Notes under the pieces: model-generated
Databases searched by the model: none
The model's input: the letters and a program-made list of their open reading frames with translations, nothing else
What the model was told of the DNA's origin: nothing
From: Halomonas sp. BDJS001
GTDB lineage: Bacteria > Pseudomonadota > Gammaproteobacteria > Pseudomonadales > Halomonadaceae
Reading direction: 5' to 3'
Assembly: GCF_026104355.1 (NCBI RefSeq)
Contig: NZ_CP110535.1
Span: 2,852,001-2,916,000, forward strand
DNA length: 64,000 nt
Part shown: piece after piece, positions 46,135-58,530 of the stretch
How positions within the stretch are numbered: the first letter of the stretch is position 1
Layout: every line of letters starts with the position of its first letter
Position numbers and translations under genes: made by a program

Positions 46135-46153
46135 ACAACAATCATTATCATTT
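46135..46153. promoter_or_regulatory. Candidate Fur box
   Basis: AACAATCATTATCATTTA contains two hexamers of the Fur consensus (AATCATTATCAT). It lies between the divergent sufR and yjfB-like genes, about 120 bp before the latter and 160 bp before sufR. Iron control of either or both is possible. Confidence 0.4.
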
Positions 46154-46271
46154 AAAAAAGCTATCGCTGCGGCCTGCCCGGCTTTACATTGATTAGCTGC
46201 CTCTGCTAGCGTCAAAGAGGTATTAGATGCCCCAACTGTAGGAGGCATCGCGATCATTGGAGGAGGTAACT

Positions 46272-46472
46272 ATGGATGCAGCAGTAAACAACATGGTAAA
46301 TGCAACGCTGGATATGAGGCAGGCACAAACTATCCAACAGGCTCAATTCAGCGTTTTCAAAGAAGCTCTAGACGGGCAGGCAGCGCAGATAACGGCACTA
46401 ATGGACAGCGTTGCGCAGCCACAGTTGGCGACAAGCGGCAGCGTGGGTACGCAAATCAACACCACTGCGTAG
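46272..46472 (+). CDS. YjfB-family putative motility protein
   Basis: 66-aa protein of the small YjfB motility family (VNATLDMRQAQTIQQAQFSVFKEALD ... seen in parts). Members often lie near flagellar genes; no such genes are here. Excellent ribosome-binding site GGAGGAGGT before the ATG at 46272. Divergent from sufR; ends at a strong terminator. Confidence 0.8.
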   Translation: MDAAVNNMVNATLDMRQAQTIQQAQFSVFKEALDGQAAQITALMDSVAQPQLATSGSVGTQINTTA

Positions 46473-46494
46473 CTCTCGTGGATAGTTAAAAAGT

Positions 46495-46528
46495 AAATAG
46501 CCCCCTGGCAGCAGGAGGCTATTTTTTT
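46495..46528. terminator. Bidirectional intrinsic terminator (yjfB-like / phnA)
   Basis: AATAGCC-CCCTG, GCAG loop, CAGG-AGGCTATT with one bulge, and seven T on the plus strand; A-rich on the other side. Lies between converging genes. Confidence 0.85.
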
Positions 46529-46545
46529 GTCTGTTACTAATGGCT

Positions 46546-46890
46546 TTAGGCTTTTTTGACAAATTCTGATTTCAGCTTCATTGGACCGATACCATCAATT
46601 TTGCAGTCGATATCGTGATCGCCGTCCACCAAGCGGATGCTTTTCACTTTGGTGCCCACTTTGACCACCAGGGAACTGCCCTTAACCTTCAAGTCCTTGA
46701 TCACCGTGACGCTATCACCGTCGGCTAGCATATTGCCATTGGCATCGCGTACGCCTGACGTGTCATCGGCACCCTCTTCTTCTGCTACTACCTTTGACCA
46801 CTCGTGGCCACACTCTGGGCAGACATATTGAAGGCCATCATCATAACTAAACTCAGAGGCACAGGCAGGACAGTTAGGCAGATCGCTCAT
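46546..46890 (-). CDS. yjdM: PhnA/YjdM family protein
   Basis: 114 aa: an N-terminal zinc ribbon (CPACASEF ... CPECGHEW) and a C-terminal PhnA SH3-like domain ([23 protein letters not shown], in parts). Once linked to alkylphosphonate use, the family's true role is unclear. The ATG at 46890 has GGAG seven bases upstream; a GTG precedes it by one codon. Confidence 0.9.
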   Translation of the reverse strand: MSDLPNCPACASEFSYDDGLQYVCPECGHEWSKVVAEEEGADDTSGVRDANGNMLADGDSVTVIKDLKVKGSSLVVKVGTKVKSIRLVDGDHDIDCKIDGIGPMKLKSEFVKKA

Positions 46891-46980
46891 CACAAGGCTC
46901 CATCACTTGGCTTAGGTAAAGGGCTAAGAAAGCGATGGAGCCTACACGGGTTACGCAAAATGTCCAGCCAGTTTGCTAGA

Positions 46981-47457
46981 TCAACCGCGCTGGTAGGTGC
47001 CGACCAGGCGGTTCATACCCAGCAGATTGGGCTCTACCTCTTTGAGTAGTTCTGCCAGCGTGAGCCCTTCAGGGAGCGAGGTTTGATGATCCAGCGCCAG
47101 CACCCAGAAGTAATAAAGGTGCTTGCCATGCCCTTCTGGCGGCATCGGCCCACAATAGCCAGTATCGCCTTTGTCATTTGCGCCGACGGTGCCCGCCGCC
47201 GTCTTTTCCGTCAATTCCTGAATATCGCCGGGTAAGTTATAGAGTACCCAGTGGACAAAACCGTAGCTGCCATCTTTGACCAACGGCGCGTCCGGGTCGT
47301 GACAGATCACCGCAAACCCCTTGGTTCCTTCAGGCGCGTCCTGCCAAGCAAGCGCTGGCGAAACATCTTCGCCCTCTCCTGTATGCTTAGAAGGGATCGC
47401 CTGATGGTCAGCAAACGCCGAGCTGGTAACCTTCATTGATGAAAGTGCAAATGCCAT
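46981..47457 (-). CDS. YbhB/YbcL (PEBP-like) protein
   Basis: 158-aa protein of the phosphatidylethanolamine-binding/Raf-kinase-inhibitor-like family. Motifs GEGEDVSPALAW and ICHDPDAPL plus GFVHWVLYNLP form the ligand pocket. Cytoplasmic; small-molecule ligand unknown. Single gene. Confidence 0.9.
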   Translation of the reverse strand: MAFALSSMKVTSSAFADHQAIPSKHTGEGEDVSPALAWQDAPEGTKGFAVICHDPDAPLVKDGSYGFVHWVLYNLPGDIQELTEKTAAGTVGANDKGDTGYCGPMPPEGHGKHLYYFWVLALDHQTSLPEGLTLAELLKEVEPNLLGMNRLVGTYQRG

Positions 47458-47499
47458 GCTTCTCTCCTTGGTTAATCCGATGTGTCTTTAGTGCACAGT

Positions 47500-47874
47500 C
47501 TAGCAACTCCACCGCCCTTGTTTCTTCAGGCGGCGCTTAACCCAAGCATCATAAATCGACCGCAAGCCCGATTTAATTCCCGGCAGACCAATGACCCAGC
47601 CAACCGGCACCAATAAGGGAATACGCTGCATTAGTAAACGATAAGCATCGATACCTTCTACTAATTGCCCTGATGCCGTTTCGATGTGTAGAGAGCGCAG
47701 CGCCATGTCAGGATCGACGCCCTTTTGCTGGAGCAGTTGACGATGTTCACTCACATCAAGCCAAGTGATATCAGTGGCATGCTGCCCCGACCAGCGCTCA
47801 TAGCGACGCCGCTCTTTACGACACAGCGGGCACTGCGCATCGTAAAAGACATTGATAGGGGTCTTGTTGGGCAT
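47500..47874 (-). CDS. DCC-family thiol-disulfide protein (DUF393)
   Basis: 124-aa thioredoxin-like DCC family protein: FYDAQCPLCRKE contains the CxxC motif (DxxCPLC), typical of the family, then a helical tail. Likely a redox or disulfide function; partner unknown. Divergent from the flavodoxin-family gene. Confidence 0.87.
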   Translation of the reverse strand: MPNKTPINVFYDAQCPLCRKERRRYERWSGQHATDITWLDVSEHRQLLQQKGVDPDMALRSLHIETASGQLVEGIDAYRLLMQRIPLLVPVGWVIGLPGIKSGLRSIYDAWVKRRLKKQGRWSC

Positions 47875-47967
47875 ATAGGCTCTCTACTTAACGTCACTGA
47901 AGCAGTGTGGCATTTCCAGCACTGGTCGCAAACTTCTAGATATTTACTGCTCACTTAGGCTACGGCT

Positions 47968-48444
47968 ATGACATCTGAGTTCAAAAAACAGCTATTGATT
48001 GTTGCCCATGCCCCATCGGCGAATACTCGCTTACTGCGTGATGCGGCCTTCCGAGGTGCTAGTCATCCTGATCTTGAGCAGGTTCACTGCGTGGTAAAAG
48101 CGCCCCTAGAGGCTGGCCCAGAGGATGTGCTGGCCTGCGATGCGATTCTGCTCGGCACCACGGAAAACCTGGGCTATATGAGCGGCGCGCTCAAGGATTT
48201 TTTTGATCGGAGCTACTATTCTGTCATTGAAAAGAAACAGGGATTACCCTGCGCGCTCTATATTCGCGCGGGGCACGATGGCACGGGCACCCAACGCGCA
48301 GTAGAGAGCATCACCACTGGCTTACGCTGGCGATGGGTACAGCCACCGCTCATTTTACGCGGCGAGTGGCAGCCCTCATTTGCAGATCAGGTAGAAGAAC
48401 TCAGCATGACCTTAGCATTTAGTGTTGAGAGTGGCATTGTATAA
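47968..48444 (+). CDS. Flavodoxin-family protein
   Basis: 158-aa flavodoxin-fold protein: LLIVAHAPSANTRLL forms the FMN phosphate loop (atypical, without the full T/S-rich loop), then AILLGTTENLGYMSGALKDFFDR, the family's flavin-binding segment. NAD(P)H-dependent FMN reductase-like; no partner. Single gene. Confidence 0.82.
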   Translation: MTSEFKKQLLIVAHAPSANTRLLRDAAFRGASHPDLEQVHCVVKAPLEAGPEDVLACDAILLGTTENLGYMSGALKDFFDRSYYSVIEKKQGLPCALYIRAGHDGTGTQRAVESITTGLRWRWVQPPLILRGEWQPSFADQVEELSMTLAFSVESGIV

Positions 48445-48562
48445 CCTCGCCTAGCCTGCCTTACTGTAGATAAGCATTTAGTGCCCATTGTGCGATTAAA
48501 GGCTCCAGTATTTTGCGTGAAATTACTGCTGTGACTTATCGCACGCACATTAGGTAGCCATT

Positions 48563-49651
48563 ATGCATAAAGTCATTGCTTTCTATGATGATCGGGTGCT
48601 CGCTCACGAGCCCAATATTGACGCCGACTTTTTACCTCAACGAATCGATAAGCGCATTCGACATCTGCTTGCAGGGCTTCCTGTGCCATGGAAATACCCC
48701 GAACACCCCGGCCGCTTGAAAGCCATTCAGCACCTGCTGGAGAAAGCGCCCATTGCGGGCCTGCACATTGAAGGGGGCAGTGCGGCCACCCATGAACAGC
48801 TTGCCCGGGTGCATACCACGTCCTACCTAAGCGATATTTTTAGCCTACGCGGGAAAAATGCCTGGCTGGATGTGGATACCACAGCGGTCTCACCGGGTAG
48901 CGTCGATGCCGCCGAAGTCGCCGCGGGAACAGCCATTGCCGCAGTAGAAGCGGTCATGGAGAAACGCGCTAAAAGTGCTTTTGCCCTTGTGCGCCCGCCT
49001 GGGCACCACGCGGAGCCTGTTCGCGCCCGGGGCTTTTGTTTATTCAATAATGTGGCGGTCGCCGCAGCCCATGCGCGCAGCGCACTGGGTTGTGAACGAG
49101 TACTGATTGTTGATTGGGACGCCCATCACGGTAATGGCACCCAGGATATTTTTTGGGCAGAGCCCGACGTAATGTTTTTCGATATTCACCGCGCCGCGCC
49201 CTTCTATCCCGGCTCAGGCCACCTGGAAGAGGTGGGCGCCGGTTTAGCTGAAGGCACCACGATTAATGTTCCGTTACCGGCTGGCGCTGGCGACGAAGCG
49301 TACCTCAAGGCATTTCGTGACATTCTTGCCCCGGCCGCAGCCTGGTTCAAGCCCGACATCATTTTAGTCTCAGCAGGATTTGACTCCCACTGGCACGATC
49401 TAGCCCTCAATGTTTCCTATGACGGCTTTGGCGCGCTAACCGGCTTCATGCAGCAACTGGCTGAGCAGCATTGCGATGGTCGTTTGGTATTCGTATTAGA
49501 AGGGGGCTACAACCTAGAGTCCCTGGCTAACGGTACCAGAGCGGTACTCTCCGTGCTGGCAGGCAACACCGCGCCTGTACCCGACACCTGCGGGGTTGCG
49601 GAAGTCCAAGCCGCGGCAGATTTCCACCGCTCGGCGTTTCAATCTGAATAG
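48563..49651 (+). CDS. Histone-deacetylase-like amidohydrolase
   Basis: 362-aa zinc amidohydrolase of the bacterial HDAC/acetylpolyamine amidohydrolase family. The catalytic RPPGHHAEP and the zinc ligands DWDAHHGNG (Asp, His) and SAGFDSHWHD (Asp) are present, with Tyr in EGGYNLESLA. Substrate may be acetylated polyamines or a similar small molecule. Single gene, ATG with a weak ribosome-binding site. Confidence 0.9.
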   Translation: MHKVIAFYDDRVLAHEPNIDADFLPQRIDKRIRHLLAGLPVPWKYPEHPGRLKAIQHLLEKAPIAGLHIEGGSAATHEQLARVHTTSYLSDIFSLRGKNAWLDVDTTAVSPGSVDAAEVAAGTAIAAVEAVMEKRAKSAFALVRPPGHHAEPVRARGFCLFNNVAVAAAHARSALGCERVLIVDWDAHHGNGTQDIFWAEPDVMFFDIHRAAPFYPGSGHLEEVGAGLAEGTTINVPLPAGAGDEAYLKAFRDILAPAAAWFKPDIILVSAGFDSHWHDLALNVSYDGFGALTGFMQQLAEQHCDGRLVFVLEGGYNLESLANGTRAVLSVLAGNTAPVPDTCGVAEVQAAADFHRSAFQSE

Positions 49652-49681
49652 CTATTCAACCCGAAGAGTAGCGGCTTTAAT

Positions 49682-49714
49682 AAAAAAAACGGCACCTCGC
49701 AAGGTACCGTTTTT
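49682..49714. terminator. Bidirectional terminator (HDAC-like / fadA)
   Basis: Stem ACGGCACCT / AGGTACCGT (one wobble) with a CGCA loop; eight A on one side give an eight-T run for fadA, and five T follow on the plus strand. Confidence 0.88.
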
Positions 49715-49747
49715 AGTGCTGATTTAAAACGCGCTAGAGCTTGATGA

Positions 49748-53142
<3,395 letters not shown>

Positions 53143-53519
53143 CCGCGCTCTCTCCACATTTTCGGGCTGGCTCTGAAAAGAGAACCCGCCACGTTTCTCA
53201 TACGGCTTCCACACGACTTTCATACGGTCGTTTGATTGCCTTAGCTTGGTTGAGTTGCCTGATAACGTCAAGCCCAGACTTTTGGCTAGGGTTTGTACGA
53301 AAACTGCCTGCACTCGACTATACGGCGTTAAAAATCGCTTCAAAATGCTCATTTACAACCCGTAAACTCCGCTTTGTCGTTGATTTTTGCCTTGTCTAGT
53401 CTTCGCTCGCCGACTTTTCGTATAAACCCTAATTTACCCATCTAGTGAGACCAGCACTCCCCTGTATCCGTTCATGCTGCTAGGATCACGCTTCTTTTAA
53501 TTTTGTAGGTTACCTTGTT
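53143..53519. promoter_or_regulatory. fadB / DUF5924 divergent promoter region
   Basis: 377 bp with no gene. It must hold the fadBA promoter and the one for the DUF5924 gene. I saw no clear FadR or PsrA palindrome and no other clear motif; the part near fadB can be read as an open extension of fadB (to 53352), but with no family match or ribosome-binding site. Confidence 0.4.
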
Positions 53520-54674
53520 ATGGGCACACTGCTCACGCCATCGCGCATTGAAGCCGTTCAGCGGCGTATTGAAAGCATTGTCGAACGGCTAAAACCGTGG
53601 AGCTGGATGTGGCCACCCATGGCGTTCGCTGCCGGTTTAGGTAGTTTCTTTCTGGTGGATCGCCAGCAGTGGCTCGGCGCAGCGCTGGCGCTGGGATTAC
53701 TCTTTGCCTGGACACTTCTGCTCTCTGAAGGCTTGATCAGTCGCTGGCTCTCTCGGCGAGGCCACCCTACACCACCCCGTGGCGTGACCACCTTTATCGC
53801 CCAGATGATTCACCAGGAGACGCTTTTCTTCACGCTGCCGTTCATTTTAGTCACTACCGTATGGAATAGCGGGCAAACGCTATTTGCGCTACTGGTGGGC
53901 GGCATGGCGCTTCTGTCAATTATCGATCCACTCTACTTCAAAGTTGCCGAGCGATGGCGGAGTGTCTACTTCATCTTCCACGCCCAGTGCGTTTTTCTTG
54001 TTCTACTGGTGACGCTGCCCATCATGGTACACCTCACTACGGGCCAGAGTTTGCTGCTGGCCCTGGGGATCACCATTCTGGTGGCTCTGCCCAGTTTTTG
54101 GCACTTGCTGAAGCAGCGTTCCCTCAAGCGCTGGTGCGCTTTTTTTGTGTTGACCCTACTGCTCGCCTATGGCGCGTGGCTTGGACGCATTTGGGTGCCG
54201 CCCGCCAGCCTATGGATGACCAGCAGCGCGCTGTCTCCCGGCTTTGATATCGAGCAGCGCCTGCCCCAAGGCTCAATGGCGTTAACGCCGCAAGCCATCA
54301 GCGAAAATGGCCTTTATGTTTACACCGCTATTCGGGCACCGCGTGGATTAAGTGAAACTATTACCCATGCCTGGCATCACAATGGTGTGCCAATGGATGT
54401 CGTAGAGCTTAATATCGATGGCGGACGCGAGCAGGGTTACCGCGCATGGAGCCACAAACAAAACTTTCCCGAAGACCCTACCGGCGATTGGCGCATTGAT
54501 ATCATGACAGGTACTGGCCAGCGCTTGGGATTAATACGTTTTGAGGTCTCAGACGATGCTCAGCAAGCCACGCTGGCAGATGGAGAGATACGCGCCAGTG
54601 GTCTAAGTGGATTAAACTTACGGCGGTTCGTGCCGGGTCGACCTAACGATGAAGAGGCGCGACCGGAAGATTGA
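53520..54674 (+). CDS. DUF5924/DUF2914 membrane protein
   Basis: 384 aa. Residues 30-245 contain about eight hydrophobic helices (DUF5924). The C-terminal 130 residues form a soluble DUF2914-like domain (ENGLYVYTAIRAPRGLSETITHAW... WSHKQNFPEDPTGDWRIDI, in parts). Function unknown. Start ATG at the conserved N-terminus; ribosome-binding site weak. Followed by slyA-type regulator. Confidence 0.82.
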   Translation: MGTLLTPSRIEAVQRRIESIVERLKPWSWMWPPMAFAAGLGSFFLVDRQQWLGAALALGLLFAWTLLLSEGLISRWLSRRGHPTPPRGVTTFIAQMIHQETLFFTLPFILVTTVWNSGQTLFALLVGGMALLSIIDPLYFKVAERWRSVYFIFHAQCVFLVLLVTLPIMVHLTTGQSLLLALGITILVALPSFWHLLKQRSLKRWCAFFVLTLLLAYGAWLGRIWVPPASLWMTSSALSPGFDIEQRLPQGSMALTPQAISENGLYVYTAIRAPRGLSETITHAWHHNGVPMDVVELNIDGGREQGYRAWSHKQNFPEDPTGDWRIDIMTGTGQRLGLIRFEVSDDAQQATLADGEIRASGLSGLNLRRFVPGRPNDEEARPED

Positions 54675-54750
54675 AGGGTCAAGCGCCTTGCATTCAGCGG
54701 CGTAGCTTATGACAATTCGACTACTCACATTTATTGGCAGCTAGTTACCT

Positions 54751-55203
54751 ATGGCTTCAACGATTGGATTTCGCATCGCACGCTTGCCCCACTTATGGCG
54801 CTCCATCTTGGATCGCCGCTTGGCGCCCTTGGGATTAACCCAAACACGCTGGGTGACGCTGTATCACCTGTGGCGTCTTGGCGAAGGCCATCCACAGTGC
54901 GATCTCGCCCGTGCGATTGGCGTTGAGGCGCCCTCTCTTGTGCGCACTCTGGGCCAGCTCGAAGAACAAGGCTTAGTGGAGCGCCGAGCCTGCGACAACG
55001 ACCGTCGCAGCAAGCGGATTTATCTTACCCCTGCCGCGATGCCGCTGCTGGAACAGATCGACAGCGTTGCGCAACAAGCGCGCAAAGAGATGTTCGCTGG
55101 CTTAAGCGAAGAGAACCTCGAACAACTCAACGAATGGTTGGCGGTGATTGAATCCAACGGCTTAGCGATACAAGCACGGGATCAGGATAGCCCAGTATCT
55201 TGA
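54751..55203 (+). CDS. slyA: MarR/SlyA-family regulator
   Basis: 150-aa winged-helix regulator. The recognition region is IGVEAPSLVRTLGQLEEQGLVERR with the wing DNDRRSKRIYLT; the N-terminal FRIARLPHLWRSILDRRLAPLGLT matches SlyA closely. It is likely to respond to small aromatic ligands or stress. Its 3' end overlaps the convergent gene by 22 bp. Confidence 0.9.
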   Translation: MASTIGFRIARLPHLWRSILDRRLAPLGLTQTRWVTLYHLWRLGEGHPQCDLARAIGVEAPSLVRTLGQLEEQGLVERRACDNDRRSKRIYLTPAAMPLLEQIDSVAQQARKEMFAGLSEENLEQLNEWLAVIESNGLAIQARDQDSPVS

Positions 55204-55748
55204 TCACTTACTTTGGAAGACGATTTCTCAGTGCCCTTTAACGGCTGGTTGAAAGGCTGGTCGGCACGACCACGCAGCGCCTCCCGCAGTTGCTGAAATT
55301 CAGGTAGGTAGGTCGCGAAACGCTCCGCGGTTTGCGACTCCCACCACCAAAGCGTCAATGCATAAGGGGTCGACTGCACCACCAAGGCGTCTTGCGGTAA
55401 GCGTTCAAGCAGTGTTTTTAACGCTGCTGTGGCGGCATCGGGTAAAGGCCGCAAGGGGGCTATCCGCCAGCGCCAGCCAGCATGAAATGGCGTTAAGGCT
55501 TCACTGGCATTGCTGTCCCTCACCAATAGAAAATCAGGCCCCGGCCCTTCCTGGGGATAGTGCCAGCGATAAGCCGGCATGGTACCTCTAAAATGGTGTA
55601 ACGGCGGCTTTTCCAGTTTGATGCTGACGCCCTGTTTAGCGATTTGAGTGCGCAGCGCCTGCTGGCGCTTTTGACGCGGGCTAGGCTTTAGCCACATCAC
55701 CGGCGCAATTACAAACAGCATAATAAACACGATAATTAACCATTCCAT
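55182..55748 (-). CDS. Membrane-anchored protein, unknown (YajC-like N-terminus)
   Basis: 188 aa with one N-terminal helix (MEWLIIVFIMLFVIAPVMWL), followed by a basic stretch as in YajC, and a soluble domain with aromatic residues (AYRWHYPQEGPGPDFLLVRD). No certain family. ATG at 55748 with GGAGG 11 bases upstream; GTG starts at 55766 and 55775 are possible. Overlaps slyA tail-to-tail by 22 bp. Confidence 0.65.
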   Translation of the reverse strand: MEWLIIVFIMLFVIAPVMWLKPSPRQKRQQALRTQIAKQGVSIKLEKPPLHHFRGTMPAYRWHYPQEGPGPDFLLVRDSNASEALTPFHAGWRWRIAPLRPLPDAATAALKTLLERLPQDALVVQSTPYALTLWWWESQTAERFATYLPEFQQLREALRGRADQPFNQPLKGTEKSSSKVSDQDTGLS

Positions 55749-55932
55749 CTCTACATTTTCCTCCACATGAGCCACACTGTATTACACTACTCTAAAAACC
55801 ATGATTCAGGTCGTTGTTTTGACTCAAGTCATTGTTAAAACGGTTGCTATTGTTAAAACAGGACACGCCATCTAAAGTAACGGTCATTGAACAAAGAGCC
55901 TCTTTGTTACCTACCTGCAAAGGAGATACGCC

Positions 55933-56385
55933 ATGAGCTATCACCACATTTTAGTTGCCGTTGACTTAACCAAAGACTCCCACAAGATTCTGGAGCGTGC
56001 CGTTGCGATTGCAGAGCGCAACGATCAAGCTAAAATTTCCATTATGCATACCCTGGAACCGCTAGGGTTTGCCTACGGTGGCGATATCCCCATGGACTTG
56101 ACCAGCATTCAAGACCAGTTGGATGAGCACGCCAAAAAACGCTTAGCCGAAATTGCCACCCCGCATATTGCCGAGGCTGACCAGCACGTTGTGGTGGGCA
56201 TGCCCGACACTGAAATCCACCGTTTTGCTGAAGAGCACGATGTCGACCTGATTGTGGTGGGTTCCCATGGCCGTCACGGTTTTGCTTTGCTGCTCGGCTC
56301 CACCTCTACCGGTGTACTGCACGGCGCCCAGTGCGATGTACTCGCGGTTCGCGTAGGCAAAAAAGGTGAAAAAAGCGACGAATAA
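55933..56385 (+). CDS. uspA: Universal stress protein (UspA family)
   Basis: 150-aa UspA-fold protein. The ATP-binding type motif GSHGRHGFALLLGSTSTGVLH-like G-2x-G-9x-G(S/T) is seen near the C-terminus (split: VVGSHGRHG and LLGSTSTGV). Cytoplasmic stress protein. AAAGGAG upstream of ATG. Confidence 0.93.
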   Translation: MSYHHILVAVDLTKDSHKILERAVAIAERNDQAKISIMHTLEPLGFAYGGDIPMDLTSIQDQLDEHAKKRLAEIATPHIAEADQHVVVGMPDTEIHRFAEEHDVDLIVVGSHGRHGFALLLGSTSTGVLHGAQCDVLAVRVGKKGEKSDE

Positions 56386-56410
56386 GTAACAGCCGCTTGT
56401 ATGTCCGACA

Positions 56411-56436
56411 AAAAAGGCGCCCAGACGGCGCCTTTT
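56411..56436. terminator. Bidirectional terminator (uspA / uup)
   Basis: AAAAAGGCGCC, five-base loop, GGCGCCTTTT. Serves uspA on the plus strand and uup on the minus strand. Confidence 0.88.
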
Positions 56437-56449
56437 ATAGTTGCTAAAG

Positions 56450-58366
56450 CTACTCTCCTGCCGCCATCGCCTCCAGCTCCATCCAGCGTTCCATAGCGAC
56501 TTCTAATGCCTTCTGCACCTTTTCAAGGGTTTGCAGCTTAGCCGTCACGGCGTCGGCATTCTGCTGATAAAACGCAGGGTCACCAATTTCGCTCTCTAAC
56601 GCCTCTACTTGCCCCTCAAGACGTTCGATTTCAGCGGGCAGTGAATCTAACTCACGCTGTAGATTGTAGGAGAGTTTGACGCTCTTCTTGGCCGCTGCGA
56701 CGGGTGCTTCGACCACCTTTTTAGGCGCTTCCGAAGTGGGCTCGGTACGCTGACGCGCCGCCCCTTCCCAAGGCGCAGGTGGTAGCTTGCCACCCTGACG
56801 AATCCAGTCGGTATAGCCACCCACGTACTCACGCACAACGCCATCGCCTTCAAAGGCGAGCATGCTGGTCACCACGTTATCCATAAAGGTTCGGTCGTGG
56901 GAAACCAGCAGCAGCGTGCCATCGAAATCGAGCAGCAGCTCTTCAAGCAGCTCCAGGGTTTCCATATCGAGATCGTTGGTGGGCTCATCGAGCACCAGCA
57001 CATTGGCTGGCTGGGTGAACAGCTTGGCCAGCAGTAGGCGGTTGGACTCACCACCGGAGAGCGCTTTCACCGGCTGGCGCACTCGCTCGGGGGTGAACAG
57101 AAAGTCCTGCAGGTAGCTCATCACATGGCGATCTTTACCACCCACGCTGACCCGGTCGCTGCCTTGGGCAACATTGTCGTAAACGGTTTTTTCGAGCTCC
57201 AACCCGGCGCGCAGCTGATCGAAATAGGCCACTTTGAGATTGGTGCCCATCTGCACCTTGCCTTCCGTGGGCTCCAGCTCGCCCAGCAGGATTTTCAGCA
57301 GGGTGGTCTTGCCCGCGCCGTTGCGCCCCAGGAAGCCGATTCGGTCACCGCGCAGTACTTCAAGGTTGATATCGCGCAGTATCACCTCGTCACCAAACCG
57401 CTGGGTGACGCCTTGCAACTCCACAACGCGCTTGCCGGTGCGCTCGCCGCGATCCACCGTTAAATTGGCATTACCTTGACGCTCACGGCGCTGGCTGCGC
57501 TCGTTGCGCATCGCTTCAAGTGCTCGTACGCGCCCTTCGTTACGGGTACGCCGGGCTTTAACGCCCTGACGAATCCAGGCTTCTTCCTGGGCAAGTTTTT
57601 TATCGAACTCGGCGTTCTCCCTCGCTTCTACTTCAAGCTCATGCTGCTTGCGAGCCTGATACTCTTCGTACTTGCCGGGATAGCGCCCTAGCTGGCCACG
57701 GTCTAACTCCAGAATATTGGTCGCTAGTTTGGAGAGAAACGCCCTATCGTGGGTAATCAGCAGCACCGCGCCATTAAAGGCCAGCAGCTGCTCTTCCAAC
57801 CAGGCAATGGTGTCTAAGTCCAAGTGGTTGGTGGGCTCATCGAGCAGCAGCAGATCCGGCTCGGCCACCAGCGCGCGAGCCAGTGCTACCCGGCGACGCC
57901 AACCACCGGAGAGCGAGCTCATCTCAGCCGCAGGGGGAAGGCCCAATCGGGTCAGCACGGTATCGATACGCTGGTGGAAAGACCAGCCATCAATGGCTTC
58001 CAGGCGCGTTTGCAGGGTCGCCATGCGATCCATATCGGGGTCGGGATCATTGATCAGGTGGTCATACTCGGAGAGTAGCTCCCCGGCTTCCGGCAGGCCT
58101 TGGGCGACCATATCGAAAATGGTCAAGCCAGATGACTCGGGCAACTCTTGGGCTAATACGCCTATTTTCAGGCCAGGTGCCCGCCAGATGGAGCCATCGT
58201 CGGGCAGGATATCACCCGCTACCAGCTTCAGCAGAGTGGACTTGCCGGTGCCATTGCGCCCGACCAGCGCCAGCCGCTCGCCTTTTTCAACCGTCAGGTC
58301 GGCGCGATTGAGTAGTACATGGGTGCCGTAAGCGAGTTGCAGCTGTTCGAGTCGTAACAGGGCCAC
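56450..58366 (-). CDS. uup: ABC-F ATPase Uup
   Basis: 638-aa soluble ABC-F protein with two nucleotide-binding domains: Walker A GRNGTGKST and GRNGAGKTT, signatures LSGGWRRRV and LSGGESNRL, and Walker B LLLDEPTNHLD and LVLDEPTNDLD. A C-terminal coiled coil of about 80 residues (SLPAEIERLEGQVEALESEI) is typical of Uup and binds DNA or ribosomes. Acts on translation or replication fork/transposon excision stability in E. coli. Confidence 0.93.
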   Translation of the reverse strand: MALLRLEQLQLAYGTHVLLNRADLTVEKGERLALVGRNGTGKSTLLKLVAGDILPDDGSIWRAPGLKIGVLAQELPESSGLTIFDMVAQGLPEAGELLSEYDHLINDPDPDMDRMATLQTRLEAIDGWSFHQRIDTVLTRLGLPPAAEMSSLSGGWRRRVALARALVAEPDLLLLDEPTNHLDLDTIAWLEEQLLAFNGAVLLITHDRAFLSKLATNILELDRGQLGRYPGKYEEYQARKQHELEVEARENAEFDKKLAQEEAWIRQGVKARRTRNEGRVRALEAMRNERSQRRERQGNANLTVDRGERTGKRVVELQGVTQRFGDEVILRDINLEVLRGDRIGFLGRNGAGKTTLLKILLGELEPTEGKVQMGTNLKVAYFDQLRAGLELEKTVYDNVAQGSDRVSVGGKDRHVMSYLQDFLFTPERVRQPVKALSGGESNRLLLAKLFTQPANVLVLDEPTNDLDMETLELLEELLLDFDGTLLLVSHDRTFMDNVVTSMLAFEGDGVVREYVGGYTDWIRQGGKLPPAPWEGAARQRTEPTSEAPKKVVEAPVAAAKKSVKLSYNLQRELDSLPAEIERLEGQVEALESEIGDPAFYQQNADAVTAKLQTLEKVQKALEVAMERWMELEAMAAGE

Positions 58367-58530
58367 GCGGTGTCCTCCTTAAACATAAGGCGCACAGTGT
58401 AACGCATGAGCGGCCCAGGAGGGGGAACCATATAGAGGTGAATCGTAGAGCGGAAATCACCAGCGTGATACGGTTTTGCTAGCAACGACAATATCTCAAT
58501 CAAAAAACGACTTTTAAAGGCGGGCTGACA

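Noticed and set aside
53143-53352. 70-residue N-terminal extension of fadB
   Set aside because: FadB proteins begin at the MIYQGN-like segment; the extension has no match and the ATG at 53142 has a ribosome-binding site.
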